Source of the DNA: Tritrichomonas musculus
Lineage: Eukaryota; Parabasalia; Tritrichomonadida; Tritrichomonadidae
Assembly (NCBI GenBank): GCA_039105265.1
Contig: JAPFFF010000019.1
Coordinates: 1,892,501-1,956,500 of the forward strand
Direction of reading: 5' to 3'
Length of the DNA: 64,000 nt
Below, one piece after another: positions 32,601-39,996 of this stretch. The first letter of the stretch is position 1, and every line of letters starts with the position of its first letter. The notes beneath the pieces are model-generated. The model searched no databases and was not told the DNA's origin. It saw only the letters and a list, made by a program, of their open reading frames with translations. A program made the position numbers and the translations under genes.

Positions 32601-34895
32601 GCAATATTCGTACACCGGATTGCTGAGTATATGTGGACAGTATGGTAGTGGTTCACGATTGGGTATGAATCGCTTTCGAAATACCCCGTCACAGTTCTTA
32701 ACATGGTTCTCGAAACACTTCATGTTGTAATGACCGTAATGGGCATATGAGCCACACTTTGGACAGATATGGATGTTGGTCAGCTTCTCAGCATTCCTGA
32801 TGTACATTATGTGGATGATTCGATTTTGGGTGTACAGCAATGCGGATTTCCTAAATGAGTTGTCCTCATTGTATTTCCATTGGTCCTGAAGGTTATAAAC
32901 TTTGAGATCCTCCAAGTACTCATAGATGTCCACATTCAAGTGATGCTTCTCAGCAGATGCCTTCATGGATTCAATTGATGTACCCGGATAGTTGTTCAGG
33001 AGGTTGATTGCATCTTGAGATGGCTTAGTAGAATACACTATATTGTGATCCTCGCATAGGAGCTTCCTAGCTACCTGTGTGCGATTCTTAGTATTGCAAC
33101 CAGATTCAGGGTCAACTAGATGGTCATCTAGACATGCAGCCAGAAATCGGTACCAACATAGATTGTCATCGGCATTGTCCGTGATGATGAATTTGCTATT
33201 TTTGATCTCAGGGGGTAAATCCTTGATTGGACCACTAACCTTGACCATTCGAGATACCGTGAATGAGACTGATCCTACCATAATCAACTTGGTTCCAGAT
33301 GTTGAGGTCTCATATGAGTGCAGTACTGATTCAATATAGTACTTCACGATATCAAGTGATTGCTCATCACGAACCACAATTGGGATAGCCGATTTATAGT
33401 TGTTCCAATTGATTTCCCTAGCTGCATATTCACATGAATACCCAAACACTTTCTCAGCATAGGGGGTCTCAAATACACCCGAGAGTTGGAAATAGATTTT
33501 GAATGGTTTTACCTCACGCTTATAGACCTGTTGCAAGCCGTCATATATAGAGTTCAATGAGGATATCGAGTTGAAGTAGTATATGTATATTGGCTCATAG
33601 GTATCGATATCCTCTCGCTCCTTGTAATCACTATCAGCATATTTGACATATGATCGCCAAGCCTCAACAGCCCTATCATAGCTATCAGGTTCATTCACCA
33701 TGAGGAAATCGGTGTGTTTCGATTTGAACTCATGACCGAACTCACTGAGGTAATCGAGTATTTCATTATTTTCAGGGTCCTTAGGGAGATCATCGATATT
33801 TTCGGGGGTCTTGGGGGAATCATTGATAATATGGACCAGTTTTGTAACCTTAGTCCTGTCTCGGGGTATATTATGTATTTCAGTTCTGTCGATATACTCG
33901 GGGAAATATTTGTTGAAATAGGAATATGCTTTGTTATCATCAATACTAGCGTTACTACCGATAATATGATTCAGTTTTGTAACCTTAGTCCTGTCTCGGA
34001 GTATATCTTGTATTTCAGCTCTATCGAGATACTCGGGATAATACTTGTTGAAATATGAATATGCTTTGTGTTCATCATCTAATTGCTGAATGAACTTAAT
34101 CCAGGTATTCAATTGCTGGCGTTCATCAATGCGGTCCTCAATCTTGTAATCATCTCTATTGAAATTATTGAAGTAATCCTTAGTTCGTTCAGCCCTCAAC
34201 TGCTTGAAGAATGTATCAAGATCTGATGCCTCGAGCCCACGAGTGCAATCAAAACCGGTGCGATATACAAATGAGTTCTCATTCAGGAACTTTATGAGAC
34301 TGTTCAGTTGTTCATTATATGATACGCGGGTTGGGATGTTGGCATCGAACTCCTTATTGGCGGTCTTGATATATTTTTCAACAGTAGCTATGGTTAGAAT
34401 ACTTTTAGCAAAATGCTTAGTAGTAATCTTGCGCTGCTTTTCACGCTCCTGTTCCCGCTCCTGTTTCTGCTTCTGTTTCAATCGATCGCGATGTGATTTC
34501 TCAGCCAGTTTCTGTTCCTGCTTCTGGAGACGCTCCTGCTTAGCACGCTCACGTTCAAGTCTGACCTCCTCAAGTGCATGCAGATTATGTTCAGTTGCAT
34601 CCTTCAGTAGCTTATCCTCTTGTTCATCATGTAGTCTCTCGAAGAATCTATCAAAATCTGAGACCTGGAGAAGGGTATTAGTATCAAAACGCGTGCGATA
34701 TACAAATAAATTATCATTCAGGAACTTTATGAGACTGCTCTGCTGTGCGGCCTGTGATATGTCGGTTGGGATTTTGCCACCGAACTCAGTGTTGACGATC
34801 TTGATATAATCTTTGACATCACTCGCGGTTAAAACAGTTTTATTAAAATGGGTCTTATTAATCTTGCTATTCAGTAAACGTTCAACACGTTCCAT
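29658..34895 (-). CDS. Protein-primed DNA polymerase B, 1745 aa (Pol-A)
   Basis: N-terminus: two ~85-residue repeats (..YIKI.NTEFGG.IPT....SLIKFLN.N.FVYRT.FD) around a Lys/Glu/Gln-rich coiled coil (about 100-160), then two copies of KAYSYFNKY.PEY.DR. Near 575 DNLCWYRFLAACL and a later IIHIMYI resemble an OTU-type cysteine protease core. A Cys/His finger CPKC..CFENHVKNC lies near 710-735. The exonuclease motifs are YDFETVE (~780), GFNSSRFDSNLF (~880) and YNDNDVEMM (~1023); an HNH-like module CHLC..LDRINND.GHELSNCKLACAECN lies near 1141-1185; polymerase motifs are DFNSLYPSAF (~1271), KISMNGSYGYDG (~1465) and GDTDSAYF (~1565), then KLKGVSLKKN. All key catalytic residues are present. It replicates the linear element from a terminal protein. 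The start is uncertain: the copy in Pol-B is 105 residues longer at the N-terminus. Confidence 0.92.
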   Translation of the reverse strand: MERVERLLNSKINKTHFNKTVLTASDVKDYIKIVNTEFGGKIPTDISQAAQQSSLIKFLNDNLFVYRTRFDTNTLLQVSDFDRFFERLHDEQEDKLLKDATEHNLHALEEVRLERERAKQERLQKQEQKLAEKSHRDRLKQKQKQEREQEREKQRKITTKHFAKSILTIATVEKYIKTANKEFDANIPTRVSYNEQLNSLIKFLNENSFVYRTGFDCTRGLEASDLDTFFKQLRAERTKDYFNNFNRDDYKIEDRIDERQQLNTWIKFIQQLDDEHKAYSYFNKYYPEYLDRAEIQDILRDRTKVTKLNHIIGSNASIDDNKAYSYFNKYFPEYIDRTEIHNIPRDRTKVTKLVHIINDSPKTPENIDDLPKDPENNEILDYLSEFGHEFKSKHTDFLMVNEPDSYDRAVEAWRSYVKYADSDYKEREDIDTYEPIYIYYFNSISSLNSIYDGLQQVYKREVKPFKIYFQLSGVFETPYAEKVFGYSCEYAAREINWNNYKSAIPIVVRDEQSLDIVKYYIESVLHSYETSTSGTKLIMVGSVSFTVSRMVKVSGPIKDLPPEIKNSKFIITDNADDNLCWYRFLAACLDDHLVDPESGCNTKNRTQVARKLLCEDHNIVYSTKPSQDAINLLNNYPGTSIESMKASAEKHHLNVDIYEYLEDLKVYNLQDQWKYNEDNSFRKSALLYTQNRIIHIMYIRNAEKLTNIHICPKCGSYAHYGHYNMKCFENHVKNCDGVFRKRFIPNREPLPYCPHILSNPVYEYCLAYGLEWKPNIYYITYDFETVEQPVNASIGSSTTINSRLIPLSVSSCVKSQSGCTTKHFSLRDSAEFIIKWIEWLFEQSKQVYHDKVQYMKSFINQPVDNLKTIDRNLNVITVFGFNSSRFDSNLFKEYLNYSSAKRNMFWSVEPNSIIGTTSSLKQFILKSPKYDTKLRFIDAQSFVAGGTLRQFGVDFGGVENSSKGVFPYEAINTENYNEVLSKAEPFEYEAFYSYLNQKNPLTPDDYKLYLEDAKNYETRWDYLLAYNDNDVEMMIKPIDNLIALNAQYNVDLISNLSLSKNASCIKYALAYKEFNPNAEYSIQNPINKFKPNLDWWRFKCENYYNQDVKYNLAHNDKPRNLDKCVCEEQFDKFMEMYNNPDTGKCHLCGEHFTWTNRPTLDRINNDIGHELSNCKLACAECNRLRSRDDPNITKLRIQLKKYCKMMHLPTLINDEQEYYSLRNNITGGLSNVMHRVNIKGYTKINRFRYNAVDHKVISYDTPHTMTHIVGVDFNSLYPSAFSSTKHDANPYHGGVMYMPGSMMERFEVYKDGVKNMKTYNTCMYIINSQKYQEHPDFLFKAEVMLKCPISKINYFINFPPVFRNFDITNDEATISPYMHNYMTRNKLPSVDKTERKLTMSVDTMGTYQTFSNYYLWFLLDHGLVIEDIKSLTKYEAHRGFNPFVSEFMKRRQDIISGTVKGNEKFYKISMNGSYGYDGMNTEKFSKIKICSRDKTFQNIIYDNYVSGTKLSDDNYLLQMNPKSFKCTTCLQESFWTLDNAKFWYLTFIYEFMYKCLDVERFHFIEGDTDSAYFAVAGDDTKGSDQEFKYIIKNRVFYDENIYKFMPNPNINTIADEKKILGLCIEKYGENMIALAPKCYTIFNSGSVTKALKLKGVSLKKNHITSDDYKDIIDNGGVKVGKNINLQMTMRNKIQSKISEMSMSKITVNKNALTGTHTKMIVLENQSCAPFIHGLTSGDYIICISN

Positions 34896-35054
34896 TCCAA
34901 ATACCTTGAGACGCCTCTGCTCAGCACGTGTAAGCCTCAGTCGTCTGAGGAATCGGTTGTATGTTAGGTAATATATGATCTTTAAAGTAGTTCCAATTAG
35001 GTTTATCCTTGAGAGTTACAAAATTTGTCATTTTGAGAGTTGCAAAAATTTAAA

Positions 35055-35585
35055 TTAGAAATCGGTTGTATCGATCTCATCGGGGTCTGGAGCTGTTTCC
35101 CTTGGGGGACCGTTTATAGGCATATGGGTGTTGATTAGTTTTTGGGTCATATACATAGAGATACTCAACTTTAGGTTATCACGTATGAGTCTACGCAATA
35201 GGGATACACGTTTATGAGGTTCTGCTTGTGAGATCGCATCGATTACCGACTGTGATGTGACATATTGGATCAATCGGTCGTGATCCCCAATATCCAGGAA
35301 CTTGCTTCGATTGAATATATGGGTGCGATTTAAACGAGGTCGAGGATGTTCAATAGATGGAGTCTCAGGAGGTGAGTCATTTGCATCCTGAGTAGTATCC
35401 TGAGTGGTGTCGATATGTGCTTCAGCCTTTGGGGTATCAGTAGATGGTTTGCGTTTATGGTTCATACGCTTAATCAAATGCTTGACATCTCGGCGCAAAT
35501 CGGTGATGCCATCTACGATCTTTAGGAGTATCTCAGCATCGGTAGTTGTATCAGTAACTGTATCAGTAACTGTATCAATATCCAT
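35055..35585 (-). CDS. Unknown protein with Thr/Asp repeat start, 176 aa (Pol-A)
   Basis: Begins with a short TVTDTVTDTTTD repeat, then a helix ILLKIVDGITDLRRDVKHLIKRM, a disordered acidic stretch and a C-terminal helical domain (HDRLIQYVTSQ..IDAISQAEPHKRVSLLRRLIRDNLKLSI). No domain recognised; possibly an oligomeric DNA- or capsid-associated protein. The start context is TATTTTTGCATAAATG. Nearly identical to 63071-63637 apart from the repeat number at the N-terminus. It lies between the polymerase and the KilA-N gene, same strand. Confidence 0.65.
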   Translation of the reverse strand: MDIDTVTDTVTDTTTDAEILLKIVDGITDLRRDVKHLIKRMNHKRKPSTDTPKAEAHIDTTQDTTQDANDSPPETPSIEHPRPRLNRTHIFNRSKFLDIGDHDRLIQYVTSQSVIDAISQAEPHKRVSLLRRLIRDNLKLSISMYMTQKLINTHMPINGPPRETAPDPDEIDTTDF

Positions 35586-35652
35586 TTATGCAAAAATAAA
35601 ATATTATTTTCGACTGTTCCAGGGATTTTGACTCAAGAATGTACATTCGTAC

Positions 35653-36420
35653 TTAAGATTGCATTGTGGTTGTGAAATATTTGTCCACTGCTGTGTGAAA
35701 ATCATTAAGGCATGATCTTTTGATGGTAATCCTAGTACCACCTACAGTGACATCATCCCCTTTGAACATAGCTTTGGCCATTCGCTTGATATCTTCATTC
35801 GGGGTCATTGCGATGGGTAGGTCATCAATAAATATCCAGCGCTTCTTCTTATCTTTATATATCCTGCTGACCTGCCTCCATGAATGCTTGTTGCGACGAA
35901 CGAGATGGAGTACCACAGAATCCTTATCTTTGGGAAGATCCTCAAGCCATATCATATATCGGTAGCTATTTTTGTGATCCTTGGGGACAGCCCTTGTAGT
36001 GAGGTCCTTGATTTTGTTATCCATCTGCTCGCGTTGCTGAGAAGCTAGTGAATCCAATAATTGCATGACATCCCATGCATATGATGGTGATGCCCACATT
36101 GCAATATGATTGACCAGCAATCGGTGAACATACATACCCTTCAAATCATTTGGTAAATTGGGTCTATCTTCATACAATTTCTGGTCTGGTAGAATTCTAC
36201 CGGACCCACTTTCGAGTAATTCCTGTGTTGATTTGTTATCAAACCAATGGCGAAACTGCTTCTTGGAATTGCATGCAGCGAGAATGCTTTGAGCTTGGTA
36301 CATATCATCCTTAATGGAATGTATCAAACGGAGCTTATCATTATATTGGATGTATTCATACTCATCATCGATTGGTTCGATAACAGCTGACACTGATGTG
36401 TTTGTCCCAGTTGATTCCAT
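35653..36420 (-). CDS. KilA-N domain protein, 255 aa (Pol-A)
   Basis: Residues ~85-125 (EDRPNLPNDLKGMYVHRLLVNHIAMWASPSYAWDVMQLLDS in part) carry the KilA-N signature: a gY.H..L..hIA.WaSp.ya..V pattern. KilA-N is a DNA-binding domain common in phages, poxviruses and other large DNA viruses, often in regulators. A C-terminal basic domain follows (NKHSWRQVSRIYKDKKKRWIF, VGGTRITIKRSC). Residues 72-80 (GSGRILPDQ) are encoded by a 24-bp hairpin identical in core to the intergenic modules of this element. The start ATG at 36420 is preceded by TTTTTTATCGAATTCCAA. The Pol-B copy is cut by the window edge. Confidence 0.75.
   Translation of the reverse strand: MESTGTNTSVSAVIEPIDDEYEYIQYNDKLRLIHSIKDDMYQAQSILAACNSKKQFRHWFDNKSTQELLESGSGRILPDQKLYEDRPNLPNDLKGMYVHRLLVNHIAMWASPSYAWDVMQLLDSLASQQREQMDNKIKDLTTRAVPKDHKNSYRYMIWLEDLPKDKDSVVLHLVRRNKHSWRQVSRIYKDKKKRWIFIDDLPIAMTPNEDIKRMAKAMFKGDDVTVGGTRITIKRSCLNDFHTAVDKYFTTTMQS
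36183..36206. repeat. Coding hairpin inside the KilA-N gene
   Basis: GGTCTGGTAGAATTCTACCGG is the head of a 24-bp near-perfect palindrome, the same as in the intergenic modules at 18404 and 29574, here inside an open frame without breaking it. Confidence 0.8.
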
Positions 36421-36524
36421 TTGGAATTCGATAAAAAATTGAGTTGCATTGCGAACCAGCTAGTTATTACATCATATGGAGTTGAGTCCAAAAATATAAA
36501 ATACGGATGCGAATGCATAAATGC

Positions 36525-36827
36525 TTAAGCAAATTCATATGAGAATTCGAGTATTTTCAATAGCATCTTGATACGACTCAAATCGAGTTCCTTGCGATCA
36601 TAGCTATCACCATCTATGATTTTGGTTCGAAGGGATTCCAAATCAGTTTCAAAATTTGATATTGTGTCGATGAGATCGTCCATGAAATCATCGTCGTTGT
36701 GGTAGTCGAATGCAAGGGATTTCCATTGGGGGTATTTCTTGAGGATGACGTGTTCGAGGTAATCGAGTTTGACACCATTAGCTTCGACTGTGGAGAGTTG
36801 TGGCATGGCAACAGTTGTTGAATTCAT
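36525..36827 (-). CDS. Acidic helical protein, 100 aa (Pol-A)
   Basis: Start set at MNSTTVAMPQLSTVEANG because TTTTTTATCCAGTTAGAA, the same start context as the KilA-N gene, lies just before it; a longer reading would run into the subterminal repeats. Features: a YLEHVILKKYPQWKSLAFDYH segment, an acidic helix (DDDFMDDLIDTISNFETDLESL) and a C-terminal Leu-rich helix. It is the last gene before the right end. No family recognised. Confidence 0.6.
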   Translation of the reverse strand: MNSTTVAMPQLSTVEANGVKLDYLEHVILKKYPQWKSLAFDYHNDDDFMDDLIDTISNFETDLESLRTKIIDGDSYDRKELDLSRIKMLLKILEFSYEFA

Positions 36828-36879
36828 TTCTAACTGGATAAAAAATTGTATTGGTTCGAGAATCGCGTTATTTTTGGAA

Positions 36880-36997
36880 TTTGTATGGGTTGCTCCATAA
36901 GTGGTCCCATCGGTCTGCTCCATATGTTGGCTATAAGTGGTCCCATAAGTGGTCCATAAGTGGTCCCATAAGTATTCCCATCGGTCTGTTCCATAAG
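36880..36997. repeat. Subterminal minisatellite, right end of Pol-A
   Basis: Degenerate repeats of CCATAAGTGGTCC and CCCATCGGTCTG(C/T)TCCAT between the last gene and the right TIR. The same words, inverted, fill 41945-42110 inside the left end of Pol-B. The left end of Pol-A lacks them. Confidence 0.75.
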
Positions 36998-37195
36998 TGG
37001 TCTATATGCGGCCTATTTTTGGAATTTGTATGGGCCCGAATATGGGCGTTTTATGGGCGTTTTGGGGTAGTATGCGGTATGGGTCCCATATGTGGATTTT
37101 GAATTTTAACCCGAATATGGGCCCAAATATGGGCCATTTATGGGCGTTTTAAGTGGATTCTATCTGACCCCGATTATTGATACACTATCACTACT
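36998..37195. repeat. Pol-A right terminal inverted repeat, 198 bp
   Basis: Reverse complement of 12565-12762; ends in CACTATCACTACT at 37195. Confidence 0.95.
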
Positions 37196-37201
37196 AGGGT
37201 T
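37196..37201. repeat. Target-site duplication AGGGTT, right copy (Pol-A)
   Basis: Second copy of 12559-12564; Pol-2 terminal-repeat sequence continues directly after it. Confidence 0.95.
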
Positions 37202-37662
37202 AAGATTGCTTAGTTATTTATGTTTGTTTCTTCGATGATTTAAATGTATGTTGTAAATTATATAGGAGAATTTGAATTGTGTAGATTGTATATTAGAACA
37301 TATATGGTTCTATCGAGAAAAATCGTAGGTATGTATAGTTCCCCAAAATATCACTACTTTCGTATTTAGAAGTAAGTATACAATCTTCTTTTAACATAGA
37401 TTCTCGTAATTTGTTTTCGTATATTTTTCTTTGTTTTTCATTATAAGTCATTTTTGTTGTGTAATATGAAAATAAAAAATATAAAAAATATAAAAAATTT
37501 GAAAATAATTATTTTTTGAATTTTGTATTATTATTGTGATGTTGTAGGTTGTATATGAAAATCGGATTTTTCTCATATAGAAGGTATAATGGGTTCTAGA
37601 TTGTGTAGAGATTTGGTTTAAAAAAATTATCTGATACTCTATCCGCACACATATATCCTCCT
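37202..37662. repeat. Pol-2 right terminal inverted repeat, outer part
   Basis: Reverse complement of the outer part of 6384-7018, lacking the ~21-bp segment present on the left. Ends with CCGCACACATATATCCTCCT. Confidence 0.9.
37293..37451 (-). CDS. 52-codon frame inside the Pol-2 right TIR
   Basis: Same frame as 6616-6774, reading inward. Its conservation follows from the repeat itself, so it is weak evidence for a real gene. Confidence 0.35.
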   Translation of the reverse strand: MTYNEKQRKIYENKLRESMLKEDCILTSKYESSDILGNYTYLRFFSIEPYMF

Positions 37663-37668
37663 AGCGTG
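37663..37668. repeat. Target-site duplication AGCGTG, right copy (Pol-2)
   Basis: Second copy of 6378-6383, now at the edge of the Pol-1 capsid gene. Confidence 0.92.
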
Positions 37669-38020
37669 CATCTGAAAAGAGTTCTACAGCATGTTTGAAA
37701 CCAATGAATATACGATTTAAGTTTGCTGTATCATCATCTAAATTCAATTCTTTATTAAGTTGGACTACAAGATCAAGCTTTGCAGTAACGAAATTCTTTT
37801 CCATTTGTGAGATGGTATGACCTTGATGTGTCCATTTGATTTTCGTTTTGGTTTCAATTGGCATGGGAGCATCTTTATCATCAACATCTTCTGTAAACCA
37901 TCCAAATGTATGATCACCACCATTGTATGCAATGAGATTTCGAAGTTTTGATTGGAAGAATTTTAAAACATCACCTTCGTCATTACCTGTGTTCTTGAGT
38001 TGGGCGTTCTGATATGTCAT
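37663..38020 (-). pseudogene. Major capsid protein, N-terminal part (Pol-1), gene split by Pol-2
   Basis: About 118 residues from MTYQNAQLKN. They correspond in position to the first ~120 residues of the Pol-A capsid protein: a start followed by a LRNLIAYNGGDHTFGWFTED segment, TISQMEKNF, and NRIFIGFKHAVELF, matching KLFVGFKSSNQLF in Pol-A. Strongly diverged and AT-rich. Divergent from the next gene across 71 bp. Confidence 0.75.
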
Positions 38021-38091
38021 TCTTTGAGCTTGAATTAAAAAAGATTCGTGTGAAGTTACATTTTTGAGATTTTAATACAAACCCAAAGAAA

Positions 38092-38439
38092 ATGGTATTC
38101 GGGACCTGGTTTAAGAACTTGCTGGTGAAAGGAAAGAATTTCATAAAGAAAGCATCACCATACATTCGTAAGGGAATTGAAATAGCACGAAAAGTTGGAC
38201 CTATGTTTGGTGATACAGTTGGCGGCATCGTTAATAGTATTGCTAATGGAGCTGATTACTTACTCAATAAAGTTGCGCCAAATCCACCTAAAACAAACCC
38301 AATCAGACCAAAACCTTTACCAATAGATTTCACAAATTTTGATTCAATAATTAAAGATGATTCAAACAATAAGGTGGAAATGATTCAAAGACCAATTCTT
38401 GGTGGAAATAAAGGTAGACTAACTCCAATCTTGAAGTGA
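38092..38439 (+). CDS. Amphipathic virion-type peptide, 115 aa (Pol-1)
   Basis: FGTWFKNLLVKGKNFIKKAS is a basic amphipathic start, followed by VGPMFGDTVGGIVNSIANGADYLL, matching the Gly/Val-rich centre of the 83-aa Pol-A peptide. A Pro/Lys-rich tail (PNPPKTNPIRPKPLPID) is extra here. Same place, divergent from the capsid gene. Confidence 0.65.
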   Translation: MVFGTWFKNLLVKGKNFIKKASPYIRKGIEIARKVGPMFGDTVGGIVNSIANGADYLLNKVAPNPPKTNPIRPKPLPIDFTNFDSIIKDDSNNKVEMIQRPILGGNKGRLTPILK

Positions 38440-38494
38440 TTTAAATGAGTCCATTGATGGTTTAATGTGATTGTTTATTTTTATGTGACATCAA

Positions 38495-38848
38495 ATGGAA
38501 GTAAAAGTGATTGGACCCATTAAAGAATATTTGAAAACATTTAATACTCCAGATGAATTCAATCTGTGGTATGCTAAAAATAAAGACGAGATTGATAAGA
38601 TTACGACTCATAAACTTAATAAGATGTATTACATTGAGGGATATCGTATTACCAAAATCAAAGGTGTACTTTGTTTAAAGAAAACTGTCAAGAAACAGGT
38701 AGATGAATCACAAAATGATCCGCAAAATGATTCACAAAATGAGTCTGCAATCTTGGATATACAGAATGAAATAGAGCAACTCAAAAGTGATATTCTTGCA
38801 ATCAAGACAGCCATCAACGACATTGTTAAAGTAATTAATGGTGAATGA
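38495..38848 (+). CDS. Coiled-coil protein, 117 aa (Pol-1)
   Basis: Shares with the 17412 protein the FNTPDEFNLWYAKNKDEI, TTHKLNKMYYI, YRITKIKG and LCLKKTVKK segments. A QNDPQNDSQNES linker precedes a C-terminal coiled coil (ILDIQNEIEQLKSDILAIK). The coil is shorter than in Pol-A. Confidence 0.65.
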   Translation: MEVKVIGPIKEYLKTFNTPDEFNLWYAKNKDEIDKITTHKLNKMYYIEGYRITKIKGVLCLKKTVKKQVDESQNDPQNDSQNESAILDIQNEIEQLKSDILAIKTAINDIVKVINGE

Positions 38849-38964
38849 TATTCTTAAAACCTTTTTGCAAATATTTTTGAATCCATTTTCATTAGGATTT
38901 TAGGTCCGCCCAATTTTGTGCCCACCCATTTTTGAGACTTTTGCAAGCCTATGTTTGCATCCAT
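38849..38964. other. Pol-1 non-coding segment before Pol-3
   Basis: No gene. Ends in ATCCAT (38959-38964), the candidate left target duplication of Pol-3; its partner should lie beyond the window. Confidence 0.4.
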
Positions 38965-39252
38965 AGTAGTGATATATGTCCGAGATGACCCCCAAATAAA
39001 TTTGCACAATTACACGATGCCCCCATATGTGACCCAATAGGTTTTCTAGTCAACTGAAATTACCCATGTTTTCCCAAATAATTTTCATAAAATGCTTATA
39101 CCCCTCATGAGTATCATTAGTGATTGAACATCAATGACTCAAATGACATAGGGTGCAAAATTGAATCTCATACAGAAATCCATTTTGAAATCCATGAATG
39201 GACAAAAAGTGATGTCTATCCTATCTCTGTTATTTTTTTATTTTTATGACAA
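38965..39252. other. Left terminal region of Pol-3, no gene
   Basis: Non-coding; probably the terminal inverted repeat plus leader. Contains C-rich words (GATGCCCCCATATGTGACCC). The partner repeat is out of view. Confidence 0.4.
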
Positions 39253-39699
39253 ATGGCTAACCATCTCAAAGTATTCGATTATGTCAACACATTAATGACT
39301 CTCACACCAGATGAAATCAAAAATTGCAACTTTACATTACTTTGTGAGAAGTATCCAATTAATGCTGGCAAATCAAGTTATCTCGCTAAAGTATTATACA
39401 TTTCGCTACAGTCAAATGATAAAACAATAAGATTCTATCCTGATAAGATCAATGAAATGAACCTCGATTATGTCATACTAACAACAAACGCTAGACGTAG
39501 AATCAATATTAATTCTCAAGAGTTTTTCGTTAATGGCAATACAGAAAAGCAAGTATACAAAGAATCTGAATATTATAATTATTCAATTGAAAGAGTCAAT
39601 AAAGCGAATCAAGAGATGTTATCACAATTAAGAGAGAAATATAATATACCAGAACCAACAATCTTTAAGGGAATCCATCAAAATATCATATTAGAGTGA
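39253..39699 (+). CDS. Polinton 159-aa-type protein, 148 aa (Pol-3)
   Basis: Follows the 42184 protein throughout: VFDYVNTLM, NCNFTLLCEKYPIN, SYLAKVLYISLQ, TIRFYPDKI, QEFFVNGNTEKQVYKE, YYNYSIERV and LREKYNIPEP. It lacks the acidic C-terminal residues. As in Pol-A and Pol-B it is the first gene from the left tip, supporting the placing of the Pol-3 end. Confidence 0.75.
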   Translation: MANHLKVFDYVNTLMTLTPDEIKNCNFTLLCEKYPINAGKSSYLAKVLYISLQSNDKTIRFYPDKINEMNLDYVILTTNARRRININSQEFFVNGNTEKQVYKESEYYNYSIERVNKANQEMLSQLREKYNIPEPTIFKGIHQNIILE

Positions 39700-39996
39700 A
39701 AAAAATGACTTAAAATGTGCTTGAGGTGCACAGGTGAGATTTCACCCTGAGAGAGTACTATAGGGCTTTTGGACGGGCAGATAAAAATGACCCCATCGTC
39801 ATAGGGATTACAGACCCCAAACCTCAGCTACATGACTCAAAAAATCGCCACTTTTTCAAAATTAGCCCTCGAAACTTTCACAAAATGGCATAGACAAATT
39901 TTGAATAAATTGACGAACTCCCAAAAATAACAACAACGAAAAATAACGAAAAATAGAACTTTCAAAAATTTTTTATTTTTTTATCAGCAATTTATA
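39700..39996. other. Non-coding gap in Pol-3
   Basis: 297 bp with no frame or repeat recognised. In Pol-A the ATPase gene follows at this place; no trace of it is visible here. Confidence 0.4.

Larger units (their letters stand above)
12565..37195. mobile_element. Pol-A: full-length Polinton, 24,631 bp
   Basis: Bounded by perfect 6-bp duplications and 198-bp terminal inverted repeats that look identical by eye. It carries integrase, protein-primed polymerase, packaging ATPase, capsid, minor virion-type peptide and KilA-N genes, plus a hypervariable block (20107-29567). Most genes are open; I see perhaps five or six breaks, mainly in the giant repeat gene, so it is a young but not fully whole copy. 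Close relative of Pol-B. Confidence 0.95.
6384..37662. mobile_element. Pol-2: small Polinton-type element (6,642 bp net), split by Pol-A
   Basis: Ends AGGAGGATATATGTGTGCGG and its reverse complement; long inverted terminal repeats; 6-bp duplication AGCGTG. After removing Pol-A and one copy of its duplication the element is 6,642 bp. It holds a protein-primed DNA polymerase gene, a 158-aa coiled-coil gene and a tiny frame inside each terminal repeat. No capsid, ATPase or integrase gene is seen, so it probably depended on another element's integrase. The polymerase gene is broken (about two or three breaks). It is extremely AT-rich compared with Pol-A and so differs in origin or age. Confidence 0.85.

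Noticed and set aside
29692-34809. Several plus-strand frames of 60-200 codons opposite the polymerase
   Set aside because: They appear at the same places in Pol-B because the polymerase itself is conserved; the Ser/Arg/Cys-rich one is antisense of the coiled coil.
5044-38020. Two different capsid genes in Pol-1
   Set aside because: The two parts correspond to different regions of one capsid protein and are separated by an element with matching duplications, so they are one split gene.
38849-38964. Right terminal repeat of Pol-1
   Set aside because: Its reverse complement shows only weak, scattered similarity to 4354-4662, so the true right end is assumed to lie beyond the window.
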